A stretch of 64,000 nucleotides of DNA from Krasilnikoviella flava. Its GTDB lineage: Bacteria > Actinomycetota > Actinomycetes > Actinomycetales > Cellulomonadaceae. The notes under the pieces are model-generated. The model was not told the DNA's origin and searched no databases. It worked only from the letters and a program-made list of their open reading frames with translations. Of this stretch, positions 26,712-34,382 are shown one piece after another (position 1 is the stretch's first letter; each line of letters opens with the position of its first letter). The position numbers were made by a program, and so were the translations under genes. The stretch is from positions 1-64,000 of the forward strand of contig NZ_FUZQ01000003.1 in NCBI RefSeq assembly GCF_900167525.1, given 5' to 3'.

Positions 26712-27595
26712 ACGGACGTCTCGGGCTCGGGGTGCATCCGCCCTCGGACCACGAACAGCGCGACGCCCAGCGCGACGGCGACGAACGACGTCCAGATGTT
26801 GGCGGGGACCCCGAGCCACGCGTTGCTCGTGGGGTCGATACGGAGCGCCTCGAGCCAGCTGCGCCCCAGCCCGTACCAGATCAGGTACAGCGCGAACATC
26901 CGGCCCCACCGCAGCCCGTACCCGGGCTCGCCGACGGCGTCGGCCCGGAGCTCGGCGCGCCGCCGTACCGCGCGCTCGACGAGGAGGAGGAGGGCGACGC
27001 CCACGAGGTTCCAGAGCATCTCGTACAGGAAGATCGGGTGGAACAGGGTCTCGTCCGGGAAGCCGGCCACCGCGCCGTCGATCTCCAGGCCCCACGGCAG
27101 CGTGGTCGGCGCCCCGTACAGCTCCTGGTTCACGTAGTTGCCGAGGCGGCCGACGGCCTGGGCCGCGAGCATGGCGGGCGCCAGCGCGTCGGCGAACGAC
27201 CAGAACCGCAGGCCCGCCCGCCGGCACCCGATCCACACGCCGAGCGCCCCGCCGAGGAGCGCCCCGTAGATCGCGATCCCGCCGTCCCAGACGCGCACCC
27301 ACTCCCAGTAGCCCCACGGACCGGTCCCGTCCGAGTAGTCGCCCAGGTGGGTGAGCACGTGGTAGATCCGCGCGACGACGATGCCCAGCGGCACGGCCCA
27401 CATCACGATGTCGAGCGTCACCTCGCGGTCGGCGCCGCGCGCGACGAGGCGACGGTGCGTGATCCAGGTGGCCAGCGCGATGCCGGCGAGCAGGCACAGG
27501 GCGTAGACGTGGATCGTCAGGGGCCCGAGCTCGAGCACCGACCACGCGGGGTCGGGGCTGGGGATCGACGTGGTGACTCCTCCGGCGGCGGGCAT
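26591..27595 (-). CDS. lgt: Prolipoprotein diacylglyceryl transferase
   Basis: 334 residues. Transfers diacylglycerol from phosphatidylglycerol to the lipobox cysteine of prolipoproteins in the cytoplasmic membrane, the first step of lipoprotein maturation. About seven membrane helices; signature GRLGNYVNQELYG and the conserved HPIFLYE and WDGGIAIYGALLGG segments are present. The C-terminal ~40 residues (Ser/Ala/Asp-rich) are a nonconserved tail encoded entirely in the overlap with the plus-strand neighbour. Start ATG 27595, 6 nt after TAGGTT. Its substrates include the sugar-binding lipoproteins encoded in this window. Confidence 0.95.
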   Translation of the reverse strand: MPAAGGVTTSIPSPDPAWSVLELGPLTIHVYALCLLAGIALATWITHRRLVARGADREVTLDIVMWAVPLGIVVARIYHVLTHLGDYSDGTGPWGYWEWVRVWDGGIAIYGALLGGALGVWIGCRRAGLRFWSFADALAPAMLAAQAVGRLGNYVNQELYGAPTTLPWGLEIDGAVAGFPDETLFHPIFLYEMLWNLVGVALLLLVERAVRRRAELRADAVGEPGYGLRWGRMFALYLIWYGLGRSWLEALRIDPTSNAWLGVPANIWTSFVAVALGVALFVVRGRMHPEPETSVYVPGRSARSATSGDAASGDVTPDDTAASDDAGSSSSAAG

Positions 27596-27601
27596 GGCCC
27601 G

Positions 27602-27607
27602 AACCTA
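27602..27607 (-). promoter_or_regulatory. -10 element TAGGTT for lgt
   Basis: Minus strand TAGGTT, 6 nt before the ATG of lgt; predicted leaderless start, giving lgt its own promoter downstream of the sulP gene. Confidence 0.55.
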
Positions 27608-27663
27608 CCGCGCGCCGGCCCGCCGCCATGGCGTCGGCCTTGGTGTCAAGGGCGTCCGGGGCG

Positions 27664-29235
27664 TCAGTGGCCGGCGCCGAGCCTGCCGGCGAGGCGCTCG
27701 AGCCGCTCGGCGCTGTCCGCGTCCAGGCCGCGGAACTCGACGGTCTTGCCGTGCTGCGCGTACTTGTGCTGGACGGCGTCGAGCGCGGCCACGGTGGAGG
27801 CGTCCCAGACGTGCGTGCTCGACATGTCGACGACGACACGCTGCGGGTCGCCGGCGTAGTCGAACTGGTAGACGAGGTCGTTCGACGACGCGAAGAACAG
27901 CTCGCCGTCCACCGCGTACACCCGCTCGTCGTCCGCGTCGGAGGCGTCCAGGCGCGTGACGGTGGTGAGGTGGGCGACGCGCTGCAGGAACAGGACCGCG
28001 GCCACGAGCACGCCGACGATCACGCCGTAGGCGAGGTTGTGCGTGGCGACCGTGACCGCGACGGTGGCGAGCATGACCGCCGTCTCCGACTTCGGCATGC
28101 GCCGCAGCGTGGACGGGCGGGCCGAGTGCCAGTCGAACGTGCCGACGGACACCATGATCATCACGGCCACGAGCGCCGCCATCGGGATGGTCGCGACGAC
28201 GTCGCCGAGCCCGACGACGAGCGCCAGCAGGAACGCGCCTGCCAGGAACGTCGAGAGCCGCGTGCGGGCTCCCGACACCTTCACGTTGATCATCGTCTGG
28301 CCGATCATGGCGCAGCCGCCCATGCCGCCGAAGAGCCCGGTCACGACGTTCGCGACGCCCTGCCCCCACGTCTCGCGGGTCTTGTTCGAGCGGGTGTCGG
28401 TGATGTCGTCGACCAGCTTGGCCGTCATCAGGGACTCGAGGATGCCGACCAGCGCCATCGCCAGCGCGTACGGGGCGATGGTCTGCAGGGTCTCGAGGTT
28501 CAACGGCACGTCCGGGAAGAACAGGCTCGGCAGGGACTGCGGGAGCTCGCCCTCGTCGCCGACGGTCGGCACGTCGAGCCCGGCCAGCAGGGCGGCGCCG
28601 GTGATCAGCACGATCGCGACCAGCGGGGCGGGGACGACCCTGGTCCAGCGCGGCAGCAGCACGATGACGGCGAGCCCGACGGCCACGAGCGCGTAGACCC
28701 ACCAGCGGTTGTCCGCCGTGACCTTGTCGCCGAACAGGTGCGGCAGCTGCGAGGTGAAGATGAGGATGGCGAGCGCGTTGACGAAGCCCGTCATCACCGA
28801 GCGCGGGACGAACCGCATGAGCCGGGCGACGCCGAGGACGCCGAGCACGACCTGGATGATGCCGCCGAGGATCACGGTGGCGACGAGGTAGTCGAGGCCG
28901 TGGTCGCGCACGACGGGCGCGATGACGAGCGCGACGGCGCCCGTGGCGGCGGAGATCATGGCCGGGCGGCCGCCGACGAACGAGATCGTCACGGCCATCG
29001 TGAACGCCGCGAACAGGCCGATGCGCGGGTCCACTCCCGCAATGATCGAGAACGCGATGGCCTCGGGGATGAGCGCGAGCGCGACGACGAGGCCCGCCAG
29101 GACCTCGGTGCGCAGGGTCCTCGCCGAGCTGAACGCCGCCCTGAACGACCCCGAGGCGGTGGCGTCGGGGGCGCCGGTCACGAGGACCGGCGCGGGCGCG
29201 GGATCGGGCAGGGAGGCACGCAGGTCGTCCGACAC
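27664..29235 (-). CDS. SulP-family anion transporter with STAS domain
   Basis: 523 residues. The transmembrane part (about 50-430) has the SulP pattern, including GLVVALALIPEAIAFSIIAGVDPRIGL, FVGGRPAMISAATGA and FGGMGGCAMIGQTMINVKVSGARTR. A cytoplasmic STAS domain occupies about 440-520 (VVVDMSSTHVWDASTVAALD). It may import sulfate, bicarbonate or another anion. Start GTG 29235 was chosen for its GGAG site and the onset of homology; an upstream ATG would run through the palindromic operator. Divergent from a MerR regulator over the perfect palindrome at 29358-29383, so it is very likely controlled by that regulator. Confidence 0.87.
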   Translation of the reverse strand: MSDDLRASLPDPAPAPVLVTGAPDATASGSFRAAFSSARTLRTEVLAGLVVALALIPEAIAFSIIAGVDPRIGLFAAFTMAVTISFVGGRPAMISAATGAVALVIAPVVRDHGLDYLVATVILGGIIQVVLGVLGVARLMRFVPRSVMTGFVNALAILIFTSQLPHLFGDKVTADNRWWVYALVAVGLAVIVLLPRWTRVVPAPLVAIVLITGAALLAGLDVPTVGDEGELPQSLPSLFFPDVPLNLETLQTIAPYALAMALVGILESLMTAKLVDDITDTRSNKTRETWGQGVANVVTGLFGGMGGCAMIGQTMINVKVSGARTRLSTFLAGAFLLALVVGLGDVVATIPMAALVAVMIMVSVGTFDWHSARPSTLRRMPKSETAVMLATVAVTVATHNLAYGVIVGVLVAAVLFLQRVAHLTTVTRLDASDADDERVYAVDGELFFASSNDLVYQFDYAGDPQRVVVDMSSTHVWDASTVAALDAVQHKYAQHGKTVEFRGLDADSAERLERLAGRLGAGH

Positions 29236-29357
29236 GCGGAGGCTCCGTTCGGTCGAGGGGCGGCCGGCGGCACACCCGGGGCAGGGCACGCGCCGTCGCG
29301 CCGAGAAGCTGGGGAGGCCGCGGGCGGACGTGGGTACGAGCGTCCGCGGCGACGCCG

Positions 29358-29383
29358 ACTCTACCCTCACGTGAGGGTAGAGT
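29358..29383. promoter_or_regulatory. MerR-type operator, perfect 26-bp palindrome
   Basis: Left arm ACTCTACCCTCAC is the exact inverse of the right arm GTGAGGGTAGAGT. On the minus strand a TAGAAC hexamer and a TAGAGT hexamer are separated by 18 bp, and the palindrome fills this spacer: the layout in which MerR-family activators twist an overlong promoter. Controls sulP and probably merR itself. Confidence 0.85.
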
Positions 29384-29403
29384 TCTACCCGCTCGCGATC
29401 CGT

Positions 29404-29409
29404 CAGACT
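29404..29409 (+). promoter_or_regulatory. -10-like element CAGACT for the MerR gene
   Basis: CAGACT, 7 nt before the ATG at 29417; predicted leaderless start, about 20 bp downstream of the palindrome. Confidence 0.45.
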
Positions 29410-29416
29410 GGACCCC

Positions 29417-29809
29417 ATGACCGACCCCTCCCCTGCCGCCACGCTGCACATCGGGGCCGTCGCGAGCCGCACCGAGCTGTCGTTGCGCACCTTGCGGCAC
29501 TACGACGAGGTGGGGCTGGTACGGCCGTCGGCCCGCAGCGAGGGCGGGTTCCGCCTGTACACCGAGGACGACGTCGAGCGGCTGCTGCTCGTGCGCCGCA
29601 TGAAGCCGCTGGGCTTCACGCTCGAGGAGATGGCGGAGCTGCTGGAGATCACCGACGCCCTCGAGGCGGGCACGCTCGACGGCGAGGGGGCCGGCGACGC
29701 CCGCGCCCGTCTGGACGGCTATCGCGCCGCGGCCGAGGAGCGCCGGGCGGGCCTGGCCCGCAAGCTCGCCATGGCCGACGAGTTCATCGAGCTGCTGCGC
29801 TCCCGCTGA
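29417..29809 (+). CDS. MerR-family transcriptional regulator
   Basis: 130 residues. N-terminal winged helix-turn-helix HIGAVASRTELSLRTLRHYDEVGLVRPSARSEGGFRLY (about 10-50) and a long dimerisation helix. There is no C-terminal effector domain and no metal-binding cysteine, so the signal is unknown. Divergent from sulP with a perfect palindrome between them. It ends 4 bp before the convergent ROK gene, leaving no terminator. Confidence 0.92.
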   Translation: MTDPSPAATLHIGAVASRTELSLRTLRHYDEVGLVRPSARSEGGFRLYTEDDVERLLLVRRMKPLGFTLEEMAELLEITDALEAGTLDGEGAGDARARLDGYRAAAEERRAGLARKLAMADEFIELLRSR

Positions 29810-29813
29810 CCGC

Positions 29814-31025
29814 TCAGCCCTCCGCGGGCAGGTCGCGGTCGAGCGCCCGGGACCGGACGTGCTCGACCGCGAGGCGCACGGCGCCCGTCCGCACGACGTC
29901 CGGGCCGAGGTCGGACACCACCACCTCGACCGACGGGTCGTGCAGGTGGTCCGGGAGCAGCGCGCGGGCCCGCTCGACCACCGGCCCGAGCGCGGGCGCC
30001 ATCGCGCCCGTGACGATCACCCGGTCGAGGTCCAGGAGCCCGGACAGGACGGCACACACGCGCGCCAGCCGGTCGGCGAGGCCGTCGACGACCTCGCCGG
30101 CCACGGCGTCCCCCGCGCCCGCCGCCGCCAGGACGTGCTCGGCGTCGAGGCGGTCACGCGGGACGTCCGCCAGCACGCTGCCGGCAGCACGACCGGCGTC
30201 GAGCCGTCGGCGCGCCTCGTCACGGGCCAGCGCGCCGAGCCCGTCGCTGCGCCCCACGCCCTCCACCAGGTCGAGGATCCGCATCTCCCCGATCGCGCCG
30301 CGCGGCCCCCGCCGCAGGGTGCCGTCCAGCACGATCCCCGCGCCGAACCGCTCCCCCACGAGGAGCGCGGCGTACGCCGCGGCGCCGTCCCCGTGCTCGG
30401 CCTCCGCGACGGCGGCGAGATTCGCGTCGTTCTCGACGACGGTGTCCCAGCCGCGGTCGGCGAACAGGTCCTCCAGGCCGGGGTTCATCAGGGCCCAGAA
30501 CGGGTTCCGCTCCCCCGCGGGCACGCCGGTGGTGCCGACCGGGGCGGGCACGCCCAGCACCGCGGCGACGACCTCGCGGTCGGTCCGGCCGGCGCGCGCC
30601 ACCGCGACGCCCACCGCGTCGAGGACGCTGGCACGGCGGGCTGCGGCGTCGCTCCCCGGGTCGAGGTGGACGGACTCCTCCGCGACCACCCGTCCGTGCA
30701 GGTCGGCGACCGCCGCCGAGACCCGGTGCTGCCCCGCGTCCACCCCCACGACGAGCGCGGCGTCGGGGCGGAAGGCGTAGCGCAGCGCCGGACGCCCCTT
30801 CGTGTACGCGCCGGCGGCTCGGGCGTCGTCGAGCTCCACGAGCCATCCCCGGTCGGTGAGCTCCCGGCACAGCGCCAGGACCGTGGACCGGGCCAGCCCG
30901 GTCGCGGCCATGAGCGCGCTCGCCGTGACGGGCTCGCCGTCCCACACCTCCTGCAGCACGCGCTCGGCGTTGAGCCGGCGCACGAGATGCGTCGAGGGCG
31001 TCGTGGCCTCCGCGCCGTGGGTCAT
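29814..31025 (-). CDS. ROK-family transcriptional regulator
   Basis: 403 residues. An N-terminal winged helix (about 15-65: ASALMAATGLARSTVLALCRELTDRGW) precedes the ROK sugar-kinase-like fold with VVGVDAGQHRVSAAVADLHG (phosphate-binding loop region) and VENDANLAAVAE. The zinc-binding CxCGxxGC motif of ROK kinases is absent, which fits a regulator that senses sugar without catalysis. Start ATG 31025. Divergent from the sugar importer/alpha-glucosidase operon, which it probably represses until the sugar arrives. Confidence 0.88.
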   Translation of the reverse strand: MTHGAEATTPSTHLVRRLNAERVLQEVWDGEPVTASALMAATGLARSTVLALCRELTDRGWLVELDDARAAGAYTKGRPALRYAFRPDAALVVGVDAGQHRVSAAVADLHGRVVAEESVHLDPGSDAAARRASVLDAVGVAVARAGRTDREVVAAVLGVPAPVGTTGVPAGERNPFWALMNPGLEDLFADRGWDTVVENDANLAAVAEAEHGDGAAAYAALLVGERFGAGIVLDGTLRRGPRGAIGEMRILDLVEGVGRSDGLGALARDEARRRLDAGRAAGSVLADVPRDRLDAEHVLAAAGAGDAVAGEVVDGLADRLARVCAVLSGLLDLDRVIVTGAMAPALGPVVERARALLPDHLHDPSVEVVVSDLGPDVVRTGAVRLAVEHVRSRALDRDLPAEG

Positions 31026-31098
31026 CGTCGCTCCGGTGTCGTCGTCGCCGGGCCCCGAGGACGCCGGGGCCAGGTCGGGACCAGTATGGTCGAGCAGT

Positions 31099-31117
31099 AA
31101 ATTCTAGTGCTAGATTT
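31099..31117. promoter_or_regulatory. Candidate ROK operator (AT-rich inverted repeat)
   Basis: TCTAG-TG-CTAGA (31103-31114) inside the AT-rich stretch AAATTCTAGTGCTAGATTT, conspicuous in a GC-rich intergenic region between the ROK gene and the sugar-binding protein gene. A TAGATT at 31111 could be the -10 of the importer operon, so a bound repressor would block it. Confidence 0.55.
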
Positions 31118-31154
31118 TCTCCGCCAACAAAGTTCGACGACGAACGGAGCGAGC

Positions 31155-32468
31155 ATGAGGGCCGGTAGATCGAGCACTGCCCGGGCCAGGACGACGGCGC
31201 CCGCGCGAGGCCGACGCGCCGCGCGGATGACCGGTGGAGCCCTGGGGATCACCCTCACGGCGGGCCTCCTCGTCGGCTGCGGGCCGGGCGACGGCGGCCC
31301 GGAGGACGTCCGGTTCACCTTCAGCAAGCGCGAGGCCATCCCCTACATGACGCAGGTCGTCGACGACTACAACGCCTCGCAGGACGCCGTCCGGGTCGAG
31401 CTCGACACCTCGGGCGTCGACGTCGTCTCCGCGAGCTTCGTCCGCGGCAACCCGCCCGACCTCATGCTCGCGAACTACAACCACGAGGTCGCACGGTTCG
31501 TCGACCGCTGCACGCTCACCGACCTGGGCGACACCCGGGCCGCGAGCCGGATCCGCCCGGACCTGCAGCCCCTCATGGACCAGTACGGCCGGTGCGAGGG
31601 CCGCACGAGCGCCCTGCCCTACTCGGTGATGGCGGCCTCGGTGATCTACAACAAGGAGATCTTCGCCGAGCACCACCTCGAGGTGCCACAGACCTGGAGC
31701 GAGCTGATCGAGGTGGCGGACACGCTCGAGCAGGCCGGCGAGACGCCGTTCTACGGCACCTTCAAGGACGACTGGACCGTGGCCCAGGGGTGGTTCGACT
31801 ACGCCGTGGGCGGGCAGGTCGACACCCTCGACTTCTTCGACCGGCTCGCCGCCGAGGGCGCCGACGTCGGCCCGCGGTCGGCCGTGTCGTTCGAGAAGGA
31901 CCTCGCGGGGCCGCTGGAGCAGATGACGCAGCTCGCCGGCTACGTCAACGACGACGCCGCGAGCCGCGGGTACGGCGACGGCAACCTCGCCTTCGCGCAG
32001 GGCGGTGCCGCGATGTACCTCCAGGGTCCGTGGGCCTTCAGCGAGATCGCCAAGACCGCACCCGACCTCGAGCTCGGCACCTTTCCCCTGCCCATGACCG
32101 AGGACCCGGCCGACCTGAAGGTGCGGGTCAACGTCGACCTCGCCGCGATCGTCCCCGAGGGCTCGCACCACCAGGACGCCGCACGCGACTTCCTGGAGTA
32201 CCTCTACCGGCCCGAGGTCATCGAGGGCTACAACGAGTCGCAGCTCGGCTACACGCCCACGGCCGACGCGCCCCCGCCCTCGGACCCCCGCCTCGCGGGG
32301 ATGACCGACTACTACGACGACGGGAAGGTCTACCAGGGCGCCTCGGTGCTCGTGCCCAAGACGATCCCGGTCATGCCCTACACCCAGGGGATCGCGTTCG
32401 GCGAGGACGTCGACGACGTGATGCGCACCCTCGACGAGGACTGGGCCCGTCTGGCCCGGCGCCAGTAG
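31155..32468 (+). CDS. Sugar-binding lipoprotein of ABC importer (family 1)
   Basis: 437 residues. N-terminal Arg-rich region, hydrophobic stretch and lipobox LLVGC place it as a lipoprotein. The body is a family-1 solute-binding fold (QTWSELIEVADTLEQAGETPF, FAQGGAAMYLQGPWAFSEI). Start ATG 31155 with GGAGCGAGC upstream. First gene of an operon with two permeases and a GH13 alpha-glucosidase, so the cargo is probably an alpha-glucoside such as maltose, isomaltose or trehalose. Divergent ROK regulator. Confidence 0.88.
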   Translation: MRAGRSSTARARTTAPARGRRAARMTGGALGITLTAGLLVGCGPGDGGPEDVRFTFSKREAIPYMTQVVDDYNASQDAVRVELDTSGVDVVSASFVRGNPPDLMLANYNHEVARFVDRCTLTDLGDTRAASRIRPDLQPLMDQYGRCEGRTSALPYSVMAASVIYNKEIFAEHHLEVPQTWSELIEVADTLEQAGETPFYGTFKDDWTVAQGWFDYAVGGQVDTLDFFDRLAAEGADVGPRSAVSFEKDLAGPLEQMTQLAGYVNDDAASRGYGDGNLAFAQGGAAMYLQGPWAFSEIAKTAPDLELGTFPLPMTEDPADLKVRVNVDLAAIVPEGSHHQDAARDFLEYLYRPEVIEGYNESQLGYTPTADAPPPSDPRLAGMTDYYDDGKVYQGASVLVPKTIPVMPYTQGIAFGEDVDDVMRTLDEDWARLARRQ

Positions 32469-32507
32469 CAGCAGCCCGACCTGCAGAGCGACGAAGGAGT
32501 CCTGCTC

Positions 32508-33434
32508 ATGTCCACCCTCACGACGGCCACGCCGGGCGTGGCCGCCCCGGACGCCGCCCGGCGCGCGCCACGCGGCGCCAGGCGGACCGAACCGATCTAC
32601 TACCTCTTCCTGCTGCCGAGCCTCGTCCTGTTCACCCTGGCGATCCCGGTCCCCGCGCTCGTCGGCATCTTCTTCAGCTTCACCAACTCGGTCGGCATCG
32701 GCGACTGGAACTTCATCGGCCTCACCAACTACGCCGTGGCGTTCCGGGACCCCGCCATCTGGCAGAGCTACCTGTTCACCTTCGGGTTCGCGCTCGTGAC
32801 CGTGCTCGTGGTGAACGTCGCCGCGTTCCTGCTGGCGGTCGGGCTCACCTCCCGCATCCGGCTCAAGGTGGGCCTGCGGGCGGTGTACGTCATCCCGATG
32901 GTGGTCTCCGGCATCATCATCGCCTACGTCTTCAGCTACCTGTTCTCGAACTCCCTGCCCGCCGCGGGCGAAGCGCTCGGCATCCCGTTCCTGTCCACGA
33001 GCCTGCTGGCGAACCCCGACCTCGCCTGGGTCGCGATCGTCCTCGTGACGGCCTGGCAGGCCGTCCCCGGCACGCTGCTCATCTACATCGCCGGCCTGCT
33101 GGCCATCCCGGGCGACGTGTACGAGGCCGCCGAGATCGACGGCGCGACCCCGGCGCAGCGGCTGACGAGGATCACGCTGCCGCTCGTGGCCGGCTACGTG
33201 GTCATCAACGTCATCCTCGGCTTCAAGAACTTCCTCAACGCCTACGACATCATCGTCGGCCTGACCAACGGCGGTCCCGGGACGGCCACCCGGAGCATCG
33301 CGATGACCATCATCACCGGGTTCAACGGGGGCGACTACGCCTACCAGATGGCGAACGCGACGATCTTCTTCGTCGTCACCGTCCTCATCGCGTTCCTCCA
33401 GCTCTCGGTCACCCGCGGAAGGAACGCCCTCTGA
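32508..33434 (+). CDS. CUT1 sugar ABC permease (MalF-like)
   Basis: 308 residues, six helices after a short Arg-rich N-terminus. The EAA loop is EAAEIDGATPAQRLTRITLPLVAG. Includes the LTNGGPGTATRSI segment common in sugar permeases. Start ATG 32508 with GAAGGAG upstream. It lies 39 bp after the binding-protein gene and overlaps the next permease by 1 bp (TGATG). No ATPase in the operon. Confidence 0.9.
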   Translation: MSTLTTATPGVAAPDAARRAPRGARRTEPIYYLFLLPSLVLFTLAIPVPALVGIFFSFTNSVGIGDWNFIGLTNYAVAFRDPAIWQSYLFTFGFALVTVLVVNVAAFLLAVGLTSRIRLKVGLRAVYVIPMVVSGIIIAYVFSYLFSNSLPAAGEALGIPFLSTSLLANPDLAWVAIVLVTAWQAVPGTLLIYIAGLLAIPGDVYEAAEIDGATPAQRLTRITLPLVAGYVVINVILGFKNFLNAYDIIVGLTNGGPGTATRSIAMTIITGFNGGDYAYQMANATIFFVVTVLIAFLQLSVTRGRNAL

Positions 33435-34333
33435 TGACGACGCTCGCCACGACGCCGCACCGCTCCGAGCTCCCCGCGCCGGCGTCCGCCCGCAGCCGGC
33501 TCCGCGCGTCGCGCCCACGGTGGAACACGTCCGGCACGATCCTCCTCGCGGTGTGCACGGTCACCGTGCTGCTGCCGCTCTACGTGACCGTCTCGATGGC
33601 CTTCAAGACGACGGAGCAGGCCGTCGACGGCAACGCGTTCTCGCTGCCCGCGCCCGTCAGCGTCCAGGGCTTCGTGCAGGCCTGGCAGCTCACCGACTTC
33701 CCCGTGGGCCTCGCGATGTCGCTCCTGGTGACGGCCGGGACGGTGGCCGCGACGATCCTCCTGGCCGCCGTCGCGTCCTTCGCGATCATGCGCAACTGGG
33801 AGCGCCGCCTGTTCCGGTGGTCGTTCTTCTACCTCCTCGGCGCCATGTTCATCCCGTTCCCCGTAGTCGCGCTGCCGCAGATCCAGCTCACCGGGCGTCT
33901 CGGGCTCGACAACCCGCTGGGCGTGATCGTGCTCGCCACGATGTTCCAGCTGAGCTTCAGCGTGCTGCTGTTCACCGCGTTCCTGCGGTCGATCCCGCTG
34001 GAGCTCGAGGAGAGCGCCCGCATCGACGGCGCGACGACCTGGCAGACGTTCTGGAAGCTGATCTTCCCGCTGCTCGCGCCCATGAGCGCCACGGTCGGCA
34101 TCTTCGCGTTCCTCTACGCGTGGAACGACTTCATGATGCCGTCGCTCATCATCTCGGACCCGGGCCTGCAGACGCTGCCCGTGCGGCAGCAGCTGTTCCA
34201 GACCCAGTTCAGCAACAACTACAACGTCTCCTTCGCTTCGTACCTCATGGCGATGGCCCCGGCGATCGTCGCGTACCTGTTCACGCAGCGCTGGGTGATG
34301 GAAGGCGTCACCCAGGGCGCCGTGAAGGGCTGA
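33434..34333 (+). CDS. CUT1 sugar ABC permease (MalG-like)
   Basis: 299 residues, six membrane helices. EAA loop EESARIDGATTWQTFWKLIFPLLAP, ending with RWVMEGVTQGAVKG, typical of MalG. Start ATG shares a base with the preceding stop codon (TGATG), giving coupled translation. Pairs with the MalF-like protein to form the channel. Confidence 0.9.
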   Translation: MTTLATTPHRSELPAPASARSRLRASRPRWNTSGTILLAVCTVTVLLPLYVTVSMAFKTTEQAVDGNAFSLPAPVSVQGFVQAWQLTDFPVGLAMSLLVTAGTVAATILLAAVASFAIMRNWERRLFRWSFFYLLGAMFIPFPVVALPQIQLTGRLGLDNPLGVIVLATMFQLSFSVLLFTAFLRSIPLELEESARIDGATTWQTFWKLIFPLLAPMSATVGIFAFLYAWNDFMMPSLIISDPGLQTLPVRQQLFQTQFSNNYNVSFASYLMAMAPAIVAYLFTQRWVMEGVTQGAVKG

Positions 34334-34382
34334 CCCCGCGTCCCGCACCCCGACCGCACCACACGAAGAAGGGCATGTACCC

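Noticed and set aside
29236-29490. Longer SulP start with an extra ~85 residues
   Set aside because: Would translate through the MerR palindrome and promoter; GTG 29235 has a proper ribosome site.
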